64,000 nt of DNA, from positions 116,238,705 through 116,302,704 of the forward strand of contig NC_061120.1 in assembly GCF_002878395.1 (NCBI RefSeq), given 5' to 3'. The notes beneath the pieces were generated by a model, which did not search any database, was not told the origin of the DNA, and worked only from the letters and a program-made list of their open reading frames with translations. Positions 24,426 through 34,661 of this stretch are shown here, piece by piece (positions within the stretch are counted from its first letter, which is position 1; the number at the start of each line of letters is the position of its first letter). Source of the DNA: Capsicum annuum (Eukaryota > Streptophyta > Magnoliopsida > Solanales > Solanaceae). A program made the position numbers and the translations under genes.

Positions 24426-24609
24426 TCAAGGTTCAATACTATCCTAGAACATTTGAAAAGCCGCATCTAGTAGAGTCTTTTGCATGGGTGTGTTGCATTC
24501 CATATTTATGTACAGGAGGCTATAAGATATTTTAGGAACAGTTTCCCTTTAATTAGTATTCATGTCATGCCAGTGAGTATGAGCTCAAATTTAACTCTCA
24601 GTCCAATCT

Positions 24610-24634
24610 ATTTCTCCCTTTTATCTTATAGAAC
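24610..24634 (+). promoter_or_regulatory. Candidate 3' splice site before gag
   Basis: A pyrimidine-rich run (TTTCTCCC, TTTTATCTTATAG) ends in AG at 24630-24631, three bases before the gag ATG at 24635. With the donor at 22460 it would define an intron of about 2.17 kb that removes the rest of the LTR and the primer site. Inferred only. Confidence 0.4.
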
Positions 24635-25668
24635 ATGCCTCCCAAAAGAATAAATTGAAATCAGTCAGGCCCTCAGCTCGTCAAAGCAGATCCCTTGGAC
24701 GGACATATTTCTCATAGAGAGTTCAGAGCTGCATTCACTACTATTCCTAATTCATTTGCTTCCTAGAATGAACGACCAACCATCTTTTTAGCCAACCCAG
24801 TGGCCAATTCAGCTACAGCCAAGATTTGTGACTTCACCTGATGAATCCTCCATCCTTCTTTGGGTCTAAGTCAGATGAGGACCCTCAGAAATTCCTTGAT
24901 CAGGTTCAGAAGGTTACAGATATTATGGGGATTACTAATAGTGAGAGTGCTGAGCTATCTACATCTCAGTTGTAGGATGTGGCTCACACATGATTCAAGT
25001 AGTAGAAGGTAGAGAGGGATATAAATGCAGGGCCTATTCAGTGAGAGGAGTTTAACACTGCATTTTTAGATAGATTCTTCCCCATAGACGTGAGAGAAGC
25101 TAAGGTGTTAGAATTTATCAACATTAGGTAGGGCAATATGACAGTGAAAAAGTATTCTCTTAAGTTTACTCAATTAGCTAGATATGCTCCTCATATAGTG
25201 GCAGATAGTAGGGCTAATATGAGTAAGTTTGTTTCTGGAGTAAATAATCATGTGGTCAATGAATGCAGGTCTGCGATTTTGATTTGTAAGATAAACATTG
25301 CCAGACTTATGATCCATGCTCAACAAATAAAACAGCAGAAGATTACGATAAGAGAGAAGAAGAATAAGAGAGCAAGGAAAGGTAGTTTCAACTTTGTTCG
25401 GCCAAAGTTAGAGAGTGGGAATCATTCTCAGTTTATCCAAAGTCCTCCATTCCAGCCCCTTCCTCATCCAATGCCCTAGTGCCAAAATTTAGAGATGGCA
25501 ACAGGGATAAAGTGTTAGGCCCTAAACCTCAGGGCAGTGTTATAAGTTCCTCCACTCATCCTCTTTGTAAAACTTATGGTAAGAACCATCAGGGTATTTG
25601 TAGGGCTAGCAGAAATGTATATTTTGAATATGGCAAGCTAGTCCACAGGGTTAGATATTATCCCTAGA
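24635..25668 (+). pseudogene. Degenerate gag (family B)
   Basis: It starts at ATG 24635 (MPPKRIN, then a stop). Recognisable capsid motifs follow: an FxGSKSDEDPQKFLDQ passage near 24860, EEFNTAFLDRFFPIDVREAK near 25045-25105, and SLKFTQLARYAP in the open piece 25138-25479. The piece 25479-25667 holds the two zinc knuckles. The first reads CKTYGKNHQGIC, with its second Cys now Tyr; the second reads YFEYGKLVHRVRYY, with all Cys positions changed to Tyr, each explained by a TGT-to-TAT change. Gag would form the particle and bind RNA. Several stops and two frame changes: not functional. Confidence 0.85.
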
Positions 25669-25799
25669 CAGGCTTTGAAGGTCACCGTAACCGTTCCTCA
25701 GCTCAGTTCGATCACTCAAACCAGTAGGGTGCCACTTCCAGCACCACCAGTGCGCAATACCCAAATAGACTTTATGCTCTTCAGTCCCAACAGGATCAG

Positions 25800-26171
25800 A
25801 AAAATTCTCTTGATGTAGTTACTGGTACATTACATATCTATAACTTGCATGTTTACGCTTTGATAGATACTGGATCTTTCTTGTGTTTTGTTACTCCTTA
25901 TTTAGCTGTTGATTCAAAGCAGTCCCAAAATTCTAGTAGAGCCCTTCTTAGTCTCTACCTAGTAGGTAAAACTATCATAGCCCGATGGGTATACAAAAAC
26001 TACCCAGTTATGGTATCTCAGAAAACTACATTAGCAGGCTTAGTCGAATTAGAGATGACTAATTTTAATGTCATTCTCGGCATGGATTGGCTTCAATCTT
26101 GCTATGCCACAGTCGACTACATAAATAGAATTGTCCACTTTCAGTTTCCGAATGAACCCATCTTAGAGTGA
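25800..26171 (+). pseudogene. Aspartic protease remnant (family B)
   Basis: The open piece at 25845-26171 begins near the active site ALIDTGSFLCFV, with catalytic DTGS intact, and ends with VILGMDWLQSCYATVDY, the conserved ILGMDWL motif of gypsy proteases. Its 108 residues cover most of the domain. The stop after ILE at 26169 separates it from RT. In life it would be translated as part of a Gag-Pol polyprotein and would process it. Confidence 0.85.
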
Positions 26172-26229
26172 AGAGGTAGTACTTCAGCCTTCAGAGGTCA
26201 TCTTGTTTCCTATCTTTGGGTCTGGAAAA

Positions 26230-27140
26230 TAGTATCTAAGGGATGTGTCTATCATCTTGTTTGAGTTAAGGACACTAGTTCAAAAACTCACAGTCTTGAA
26301 TCAGTCCCAGTAGTGGGTGAATATTAAGATGTCTTTCCCAAAAATCTTCCAGGAATTCCTCCCGAAAGAGAAATAGACTTCGGCATTGACATTTTTCCAA
26401 ATACTCAGCCTATATCTATTCTGCCATCCAAAATGACACTAGCAATACTCAGAGAATTGAAAAAATAGTTAAAAGATCTCCTAGATAAGGGATTCATCAG
26501 ACCTAGTATGTCCCCATAGGGCGCACTAGTCATGTTCATGCGAAAAAAAGATAGATCTCTTAGAATGTGCATTGATTACCATCAGCTCAATAAAGTCATG
26601 GTCAAGAACAAGTAGTCACTTCCTAGAATCAATGATTTGTTTGACCAACTTCAAGGTGCTAGCTATTTCTCTAAGATAGACCTCAGATCAGGCTATTATC
26701 AGCTCAGAGTCAGAGAATGTGATGTTTTGAAAATAGCTTTTCAAACTCGGTATGGTCACTTCAAATTCCTAGTTATGTCCTTTGATCTTTCCAATGCCCT
26801 AGTGACCTTCATGGACTTTATGAACTAAGTGTTTAGTCAGTACTTAGATATGTTTCTCATAGTATTCATAGATTACATCCTTGTTTACTCCTATAGTAAG
26901 CGTGATCATGTAGAACATCTCAGAATAGTATTGCTGACTCTAGAAAATCATCAATTGTTTGCCAAATTCAGTAAGTGCAAATTTTGGCTTAGGTTAGTAG
27001 CCTTCCATGGTCATATCATTTTCGATGATGGCATTAGAGTTGACCCTCAAAAGATCAACGCAGTAAGAAATTGGCCTAGCTCTGTCTCTCCATTGGATAT
27101 CAGTAGTTTCTTGGGTTTTGCTTGCTATTACAGATGATTT
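26230..27140 (+). pseudogene. Reverse transcriptase remnant (family B)
   Basis: RT copies the element RNA into DNA. Readable pieces are a fragmented N-terminal part (26330-26630, with a PPEREIDF-like and an [24 protein letters not shown] reading), the piece at 26637-26828 ([19 protein letters not shown], then [14 protein letters not shown]), and the piece at 26829-27137. The catalytic box reads FIDYILVYS where FIDDILVYS is expected, so the second Asp is lost to Tyr. SKCKFW, RVDPQKI and FLGFACYYR close the domain. Stops and the Asp loss make it inactive. Confidence 0.9.
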
Positions 27141-27229
27141 GTTAAGGGATTTTCTTCTATTTCATCCCTTATGTCCAGACTGACTTAGAAAAAAGTCAAT
27201 TTTTAGTTGTCAAATCCTTGTGAGAAAAG

Positions 27230-27820
27230 TTTTAAGGAGTTGAAGACTCAACTCACCTCAGCTCCAGTTTTGGCTCTTCCAGACGGTTCAGATAGGTTTG
27301 CTGTGTACTGTGATATATCCAGAGTGGGTTTGGGTTGTGTCTATATATAGAATGGTAAGGTCATAGCCTATGCCTCCAGACAACTTAAACCCCATGAGAA
27401 GAATTATCTGACCATGATCTTGAGTTAACGACCGTATTTTTTTCTTTAAAAATTTTGGAGACACTACTTGTATGGGGTACATGTAGATGTGTTCATAGAT
27501 CACAAAAGCTTTCAGTAGATTTTCTCTCAGCAAGATGTTAATCTCCATCAGAGAAGGTGGTTATAGATCTTGAAAGATTATGACATGAGTGTTCTTCATC
27601 ATCCGGGCAAGGTTAATGTTGTGGTCAACGCCCTTAATGGACTGTCTAGGGGTAGTGTTGCTCATGTTGAGGAGACGAAAAATAAATTAGCTCAGGAAGT
27701 CCATCATTTTTCCCGACTAGGTGTTCACTTAGTTAATTCAGTGGAAGGTAGTATATGGGTTCAACAAAGTTTAGAATTAACCCTAGTTTTTGAAGTTAAG
27801 AAAAAGAAAGAGACCTAGTC
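27230..27820 (+). pseudogene. RNase H and connection remnant (family B)
   Basis: The sequence reads LTSAPVLALPDGSDRFAVYCDISRVGLGCV, then [18 protein letters not shown], then FWRHYLYGVHVDVF.DHKS, then QQDVNLHQRRW and the piece 27570-27818 starting MKDYDMSVLHHPGKVNVV. This is the Ty3 RNase H fold, which removes RNA from the RNA:DNA hybrid. The first catalytic Asp (YCD) is present, and several stops interrupt it. The ALxGLSRGSVAHVEE linker leads into integrase. Confidence 0.85.
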
Positions 27821-27869
27821 TAGTCAAGTTAAAAGAGTTAGTCAGAGATTAGAAAGTAGAGGTTTTATC

Positions 27870-28735
27870 ATAAGGGGGAGATGGTGTTTTGTATTGTCAG
27901 GGTTGTCTCTATGTGCCAGATGTAGATGACTTGAGGTAGTGAATTCTTGTAGAAGCGCATGGTGTATGTTACTCGATTCATCCAGGGGCCACTAAGATAT
28001 GTCATGATTTGTGGGAGATATATTAGTGGAGTGGGATGACGAGATATGTTACAGAGTTTGTGGCTAAGTGCTCTACATGTCAGCAAGTTAAGGTTAAGCA
28101 TCAGAAGCCTAGTGGGTCCATGCAAGAGTTCAATATTCCCCCTTGGAAGTGGGAAGAAGTGAACATGGACTTTGTGATAGGTTTGCCTCGTTCTCATCAT
28201 CAACATGATTCAGTTTGGGTCATTATAGATAGGATGACAAAATCATCCCATTTCTTTCTAGTCCATACCTCTTATTCCACCGAGGATTATGCTAAACTCT
28301 ATATCAAGGAGTTCGTCAGATTATATGGTGTTCCGTTGTCTATTGTTTTAGATAGAGGTACCCAATTCACCTCTCATTTTTGTAAAGCATTCCAAAAGGG
28401 TCGAGGTACCCGAGTTCACCTCAGTACAATCTTCTATCCCCAGACAGATGGTCAAGAAGAAAGGACTATCTAGACTTTAGAAAATATGCTGCCAGCATAT
28501 GCAATTGATTTCAAGGTAAGTTGGGATGGCCACTTGTCTTTGATTGAGTTTGCATATAATGACAACTATCATTGCATTATTATGATAGCTTTATTCGAAG
28601 CTCTCCATGGTAAGAGATGTCGATCTCTAATCGGTTGGTTCGAAGTGGGTGAGGCCACAGGAATTAGTATTCGATACCTTAGAGAAAGTCCAGTTAATCA
28701 GAGAAAGTCTCAAGACATCTTAGAGCCGACATAAA
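27870..28735 (+). pseudogene. Integrase remnant (family B)
   Basis: Integrase joins the DNA copy to the host chromosome. The HHCC zinc-binding part is split: SIHPGA near 27975, then EFVAKCSTCQQVK with both Cys present from about 28051. The catalytic core in 28036-28473 keeps all three acids, in NMDFVIGLP, VLDRGTQF and QEERTI. A Gln codon then reads as stop (28474). The next piece, 28486-28734, carries LIEFAYNDNYH and GKRCRSLIGWFEVGEA and shifts frame near 28660. Of all pol domains in the window this catalytic core is the best preserved. Confidence 0.9.
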
Positions 28736-28747
28736 TCATATGCAGAT

Positions 28748-29230
28748 ATGCCCAGGAAAGATCTCAAGTTTGAGATTGGTGATCATGTTTATTTAAAAAT
28801 TATTCCCATGAAGGGAGTGAAGCAGTTTGGCAAGAAGGGAAAGCTCAGTCCCCGATATATTGGTCCCTTCAAAATTCTCAGTTGCTTTGGTAAGGTAGCT
28901 TATGATCTTGAATTGCCTTTAGATCTAGCCTCAGTCCGTCCAGTGTTACACGTCTCCTTGCTTAACAAGTGCATAGGTGACCCAGCAGTTATTGTCCCTA
29001 TAGAGGGCATAGACATTCAGAACTACCTCTCTTATAAAGAGATTCCAGTTGAAATCCTTAACTACCAGACTCGCAAACTGAGGAACAAAGAAGTTCCCTT
29101 AGTCAAAGTTCTTTGGTGGAATCAATCCGTTGAGACAACTACTTGGAAAGTAGAAATAGACATACGAACCAAGTACCCTCACCTCTTCTCCACAAACTCA
29201 TACTCATCCCAAGGTAATAGCTTTCCTTAA
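28748..29230 (+). pseudogene. Integrase C-terminal region with chromodomain (family B)
   Basis: The open frame of 160 residues starts RKDLKFEIGDHVYLKI and includes the GPFKIL and HVSLLNKCIGDPA motifs of gypsy integrase tails. From about residue 95 it has a chromodomain: IPVEILNYQTRKLRNKEV, KVLWWN and ETTTWKVEIDIRTKYPHLF. The aromatic cage is only partly kept, as in other plant chromovirus domains of this type. The normal start is upstream in pol, so the Met at 28748 is only the start of the open stretch. Confidence 0.88.
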
Positions 29231-29589
29231 AACTTATTTATTTTTATGTTCATATTTTAGTTATAACTTGGTATTCAGTTTTATGCTCAGATTCCCATTA
29301 TAAACTTGGTATCAACTACCATTGCATATTCATTCATGTGTTCATACATCATGTCAATCATGTATTCGTGCATCAGATATGCATGAACAAGTGAATCAGT
29401 ACTCCCAGTCATACATCTATGTATCAGTTCTGCCATGCAATCATGCATCAGATATGCATGCTCAGTATGAATCTCAGTAAAATCAGTAATCTTAGTCATG
29501 TACTCATTTTTCAGTTGTTCATGATCAGAATATACTTTAGCTTATCATTTCTCCCATCTCAGTTTGCCTCATTCAAGGATGAATGTTCC
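29231..29589 (+). other. Pol-LTR spacer with CATGCA-rich direct repeats
   Basis: Non-coding. The 16-base word GCATCAGATATGCATG occurs at 29370-29385 and 29445-29460, 75 bases apart. The equivalent spacer at 14938-15292 is also CATGCA-rich. Confidence 0.6.
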
Positions 29590-29603
29590 CAAGGAGTATA
29601 TAT
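29590..29603 (+). other. Decayed polypurine tract before LTR B4
   Basis: GGATGAATGTTCCC is followed by AAGGAGTATATA, where the intact B2 copy has CTAAGGGGGAGATAT. Purines are interrupted. Confidence 0.6.
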
Positions 29604-30083
29604 TATAAGACCTTGCAAAATTTCTAAACTTAATTCATCCTTTTATGTTTGTCAAGGGGTCTCAGACTTAGAAAATTCTAGCTAAGTTCCCAGACTTAGT
29701 TTATTTTTGACCTTCGAAAGTTGGCAATCTTATTTTGTGACCTTAATGTCCCATAATGGTCCATATTCTTACTAATTCATGATCACGAAGGTCAATAAAT
29801 ATTCCTGGATAAGTTTTGGATTTTTTGGAACTTGTTTAGACCACGTTTGGGTTCCAAAATAGTAGATTAACGTGATCTTAGTGTGCCGCATCACCTATAT
29901 CGTTGGTTAACGTTTTTGTAGGTTGCCAGAGTAAAAATTACTGAGGCTTAGCACAATCATGGTGAAATGCATCGAGTATCACGTCGATGCCAATGATATG
30001 CTGCAACGCCAATCGCGTCGATACCTAGTTTTCAGTCATTAAATTTCTGCATCTTTAGGGGAAAAAAGGTCAATTTTATACCC

Positions 30084-30092
30084 CTATATAAG
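30084..30092 (+). promoter_or_regulatory. TATA box of LTR B4
   Basis: CTATATAAG after TACCC, 480 bases into the LTR, matching B3 exactly in word and offset. Confidence 0.6.
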
Positions 30093-30231
30093 CCTATAAC
30101 ACGAGATTCAGCTAGGTTTTCACCAAACTATAGTTGTTTCTCTCAAATTCCCTCAAGAACAAGTCTAGGGTTCTCAATTGAAGGTCCTAATCTAAGAGAT
30201 TCCACCGTTAATCTTCAAGAAACTTCTATAT

Positions 30232-30275
30232 AAGGTATTTCAAGTTCTTATTCATGGATTCCTTTCATCCATGAA
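30232..30275 (+). promoter_or_regulatory. Decayed donor motif plus hairpin in LTR B4
   Basis: TAAG/GTATTT has its GT at 30235-30236 (one change from GTATGT). Arms TTCATGGAT (30251-30259) and ATCCATGAA (30267-30275) pair perfectly around the loop TCCTTTC. Confidence 0.5.
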
Positions 30276-32183
30276 TCTCAAGAATCCACTTTTCAATGAT
30301 AAATTTTGATTTTTATATTGTGGATTGATTTATGGCCATGGTTAATTTGTCGTACAATTCCCAAGTTGGAATCTTTAATATGTTTTCATGAAATCATGTT
30401 AATGTAAGGATTCAAATTGATAAAATTGAGTTGAATGAAGGAACTTTGATGTATTAATTTGATATTCATGCCTAAGCCCTAAGTCATTCATCCTAGGTGT
30501 TTGATAAAATGCCCAACAGAATTGAAATCATGCATATAGCTCAATTGTGACCTAAATTGTAAATGCATGCTTACCCTCATATTCAAAATGTCTCCCATAT
30601 TATTGTTATGCAATATATTTGATTGATGGAATGTTCATAGGAATAGAGTGATGAAATCATGATATGTTTATATGTATTCCTATCCATGTACAAGGTTATG
30701 ATAACCATCTGCTTTATGGAATCCCAAACTTATTATATTATAAATTGTTGATATTTGTCATGTGTTAATAAAGTGTCATGTCTTGTCAATTTCGTGCTAT
30801 CGAGTCTTGGGGGTATTTAATACCTGACAAGTTAGTTGTGTGACAAAAGCAAGTGTCATAGTTTCAAGATACTCTCAGTCAAGACATGCTCTATAGAATT
30901 CAGTTAGTCTCGTGACTCAGGAAAAATTAGTAAACTCAGCAATCCCAGTAATCTCAGAAATCTCAATAGTTCAGTAATCTAAGTAGTATTTCATCAGCCA
31001 ACGAAACTCAATGAACTCAGTCCATTTTAGTTCAGTTAATCATGTTCAGTATCTAATTAGATGGGAGTCTGATTCAACACCGAGTGAACCCAAGGATGGG
31101 AACACACACTGCCAGCAGAGGATGTGATTCTTAGAAGCAATGTGTTCAGGAACTATGTAGCCAGCATAGGTCGAGACATCAACACTGATAGTTAAGGGTT
31201 GATGAGGTGGATTAACACTGTCAAATAAGGGTCCCACCATTCTCTTATGGGGACACTACCAGATGAGGGTCACTCATAAGTTGTCTTTACCTGTGGCGTG
31301 GTACTGACACCTTTCTAATTGGGGTTCTAGATTGGACCCCAACTCTATATAAAAAAGGGACATGTCTGTTAGATGACTACTTTCCATAGTCTTAGCCTCA
31401 GTCTTAGTAAAGAAACTCAGATAGTTCGTCAAATTTAGAACTATTAGATACAGTCACTTAGTTTAGTGCAAAACTCAGCTAGTTCCATCAGAATCAGGAC
31501 CGTCAGACACAATCTCTCAGTTAATAGTATATTAGTTATAAAAAACTAATGTTATCAATATTCAAAATTTGTAGTTAGTGTTATTGCGATCTCATTTATC
31601 ATTACGTATAATTGCATGTATTTCCGCGTTTATGTTATTGTGTCAGTTAGTATTGTTCATGCATTTGAATCCCATGCATTCAGCCTACCTCACTTTGCAT
31701 ACCAGTACATTCAAACATTCTGACGCATATTTTTCTTTTGTGCTATGTTGTTTTATATCGTATGTTCAAACGCTTAAGTTCACAATTTCACTTAGCTTCA
31801 GATTCAGCCAGCAGCAGTAGATTTGCAGTGAGTCCTTATCATTAGAGGATAGCATGATTATATCATTACTTCATTATTTCAATTTTAGTAGATGGAGTTA
31901 GTTGGGGACATATCCCATCAACTCCACAGTTTTCAGATGTTTAGAGGGTTTTAGACTAGCATGTTCAAACAATTTATTTTAGTTTTGGTATTTGATATAC
32001 TATATTTCCAGATGTTATGTTTTATTAGATATTTGAACCTTATGTCCTTTCATACTTTTATTCCATATTTTTACAGTATATTATGTAGTCCTCAATTACA
32101 GATACCAGTCATGGGTTAGCTTATAGACCTTTGGGATCATGAGCACCGTGTAGCATCCAGGGTACCATACTCAGGGCGTTACA

Positions 32184-32188
32184 ATAAT
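32184..32188. repeat. Target-site duplication, right copy (ATAAT)
   Basis: Matches 21825-21829. Confidence 0.85.
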
Positions 32189-32930
32189 ACACACTGACAC
32201 CCTATGAAAACATACTATCTTGCAAATATCTAGCTAATATTTCTAAAATGTAGGACATTTAAATGTATCAAAAGTGAGAAAACTTTGTCAATTGATCGAT
32301 GATGACCCAAATAGAATCAAAATGATAAGAAGTGTATGGAAACAAATAAAAAAGGCTATTTTGATAGGTTCCTAGTTCTACTTGAGAATGGGTATCCTTT
32401 GAGTGAATCCACAGTCCTTTAGTGATCAAACATTACTTATTGATTGTTCAAACATTGAGACATAAAATCTATTATCTCTCTTCATATCACACCACTAATA
32501 ATGCTACCTCAAGTCCATTTATTGAACAATAAGCCTCTTCTAATATACTCTAAATTAGATGAGCAACTCTCAAAACACATACATGACACTCGAATCTCAA
32601 GACCCCTTCTAAATCCAATGTCTTATTTTAGGACTCACCTCTCAACACTCGATCTCAAATACCTAACCTACTATTCTCAAATAATAACTTTTTAATTTTT
32701 TCTAACAATATAGATTGAGACTCAACACTATTTAAAATCTCTAAGGATTAAAAATATCAAGGAAAACTTACCTATTAGATTAGAAATAGATGTCTAAAGC
32801 CAAAGGCCAGTCTAAAGATGCAAAAAATTATAAGATCCCTATACTCACCACCTTTCGGCTCAAGATATCCTCAACCAAATCTGCATTGCTTGGGTGGTAC
32901 TGAATAGAAATATTATAGTCTTTAATCACT
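32189..32930 (-). pseudogene. Old element D: integrase N-terminal part and end of RNase H
   Basis: From right to left on the minus strand it reads VIKDYNISIQYHPSNADLVEDILSR (the end of RNase H and the linker, 32930-32830), an unreadable stretch, then DLR...YWWCDMKRDIIDFMSQC (HHCC region, near 32510-32430), DSIWVIIDQLTKFSHF (core with the first catalytic Asp, near 32320-32270) and finally GVSV at 32189. It continues in the left piece at 21744-21829. Many stops. It is older than the family B element that splits it and is cut off on its right by an inverted junction. Confidence 0.75.
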
Positions 32931-33215
32931 TCAGCTCTAGTTTTGACATTTCCAGTTAAGAGGAAATAATTTATAATTTATTGTGATGGTTCTAGGGTTG
33001 GTTTGGGTTTTGTTTTATGCAGCAAGGCAAAGTTATAACTTATGCTTCAAGATAGTTGAAGGTGCATAAGAACAATTACCCCACCTATGACTTGGAGTTG
33101 GTGGCAGCAGTTATTTTCACTTAAGATTAGGAGGAATTACTTACTGACCATCATAGCCTATAAGTACATTCTTAGCGAAAAGGATGTTAATTTGAGGCAG
33201 CACCCATTAATTTTC
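32930..33215 (+). pseudogene. Plus-strand RNase H fragment
   Basis: It reads SALVLTFPVKRK, stop, FIIYCDGSRVGLGFVL, then KVITYASR, LKVHKNNYPTYDLELVAAV, then SEKDVNLRQ with frame changes. These are the RNase H motifs of chromoviruses, catalytic YCD included. The homology stops at LRQ near 33215, and what follows is not gypsy pol. It lies head to head with the minus-strand fragment ending at about 32930. Confidence 0.75.
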
Positions 33216-33976
33216 GTCCTTAATTCCCTTAAAGGTCGAGTTTCAATCCTTGATTTTCTTACTTTGCAGGATGTTTTGATCCCCAAAAAGGATATGATTC
33301 TTACCCAAATATGGGTCATGATTTCCTCACCTTACTGGAAAAGTAATAATGAGTTTATTCAACTTTAGTCAGCAGGTCCTTAGGTTCAATTCTTGACCCA
33401 GTTTGGAAATTTTTTTTTATAATTATGATATGGTGTCATATTTTTCATGGTGAAATATAGTTTATATTTTTAATATTTTCTCAAATTTTTAAGGTCTAGT
33501 GGAAGATAAAGGTAGATCTTTGTCAATTCGAGTATGTTATTCAATTTTTAGGTAAGCTATGGTGTATTTTCTTTTAGACTAAGCTCTATAAGATGGTATG
33601 TTGTTTAGATTTGTACATAGGATAGGGATTTATAGGATAGTTTAAAGTTTGATTTATTTTTTATGATATCATTGGTCTACTTTGGGGATCTTAGAGTAGA
33701 ATATTCACCCGAGACATAGAATAGGATGTTGTTATAGTGGTAGGATTAGGTTAGGAACCCTATTATGCCTGTATAGAATTTTGCTAGTATCATTAGTATG
33801 AGTTTGGTGTATTATCTCACAATAAGACGAGTATTCTTTAGTTAGTTTTCATTTAGATTTATGTTTCCACCATATTTCTTCTATATCATAGAGTTATGGG
33901 CTCGTGGCCGTGGATATGCTTTAGCTAGACACCAAGTTAGCATTGCTTTGCTGTGAAGGGTGATTTTACCCTATTT

Positions 33977-34015
33977 TGTGTGTGTGTATATGAATACATA
34001 TATACATATACATAA

Positions 34016-34050
<35 letters not shown>
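33977..34050. repeat. TG/TA microsatellite
   Basis: A GT run at 33977-33988, mixed CATA words, then an uninterrupted TA run at 34024-34049. Confidence 0.9.
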
Positions 34051-34054
<4 letters not shown>

Positions 34055-34616
34055 TTTGCATATATTCACTCATACATATGTATGGATTGTGTTATGATTC
34101 CTAGGAGAACCATGAATTTTTAGGTTTTTAAAGAAAAAAGATAAATCATACATCCCTTACTACCAGTTGAATGCTTTTAAGATAAAGATGTACCACCTTA
34201 TTGTTACTGTTTGTAGAATTTGAAAGGATTTGTAGCACTTTTTATCACTAGTTTATTATTTTGGAAAGCTTTGACTTTCTTATAACTAATTTTGGAATTT
34301 TAAAAAGGATTTATAAAATTTTACTATGGATTTTTAAACTAGAAAGACTTTACTTCATTAAATTTAGGCTGAGGGATATTTTTGGTACATTTATTTGTTT
34401 ACTTTGTTTTATTTATGATGGGGAGATGTGTGAGTCTGATGGGTATTTTTAGGAAGCTAGAAGTATATGTTCCAGGTTTTACTTAATTTTCTACATTGGC
34501 CATATATCGCATTACATATGTTAAGGGAGAGAGAGGCCCGAGGTATTGCCAATCCGGTTTACTTTTCTGCATTAGCCATATTCTGTAATGCATTATGTCA
34601 TATTGCATTGCATCTA

Positions 34617-34661
34617 GCACACACACACATACATATACATACACACACACACACATATATA
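34617..34661. repeat. AC/AT microsatellite
   Basis: Two AC runs separated by ATACAT words, ending in ATATAT. Confidence 0.9.

Larger units (their letters stand above)
21830..32183 (+). mobile_element. Near full-length family B chromovirus (Tekay/Del-like)
   Basis: This 10,354-bp element has two LTRs of 2580 bp each, a five-base target duplication, primer site, gag, protease, RT, RNase H, integrase, a chromodomain-bearing tail and a decayed polypurine tract. The order protease-RT-RNase H-integrase is Ty3/gypsy, and the C-terminal chromodomain makes it a chromovirus. By-eye comparison of the first 280 bases of the two LTRs shows roughly one difference in eight, so the insertion is old. Every domain is interrupted, yet it is the best-preserved copy in the window. 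Confidence 0.9.
29604..32183 (+). repeat. 3' LTR (copy B4)
   Basis: It starts TATAAGACC and ends CTCAGGGCGTTACA, followed by the ATAAT duplicate. It has the same length, TATA box offset and motifs as B3. The inverted repeat TTGGGGT (31319-31325) / ACCCCAA (31336-31342) is perfect here. Confidence 0.9.

Noticed and set aside
27868..28206. 112-residue minus-strand open frame
   Set aside because: Shadow of the integrase on the plus strand.
29330..29500. Regular CATGCA repeats considered as a CRISPR-like array
   Set aside because: Only two exact copies, irregular spacing, plant nuclear context.
33087..33368. 93-residue frame that seemed to fuse RNase H to a new domain
   Set aside because: The RNase H motifs are in shifting frames and end at about 33215; what follows in the open frame has no known pattern, so a fusion cannot be supported.
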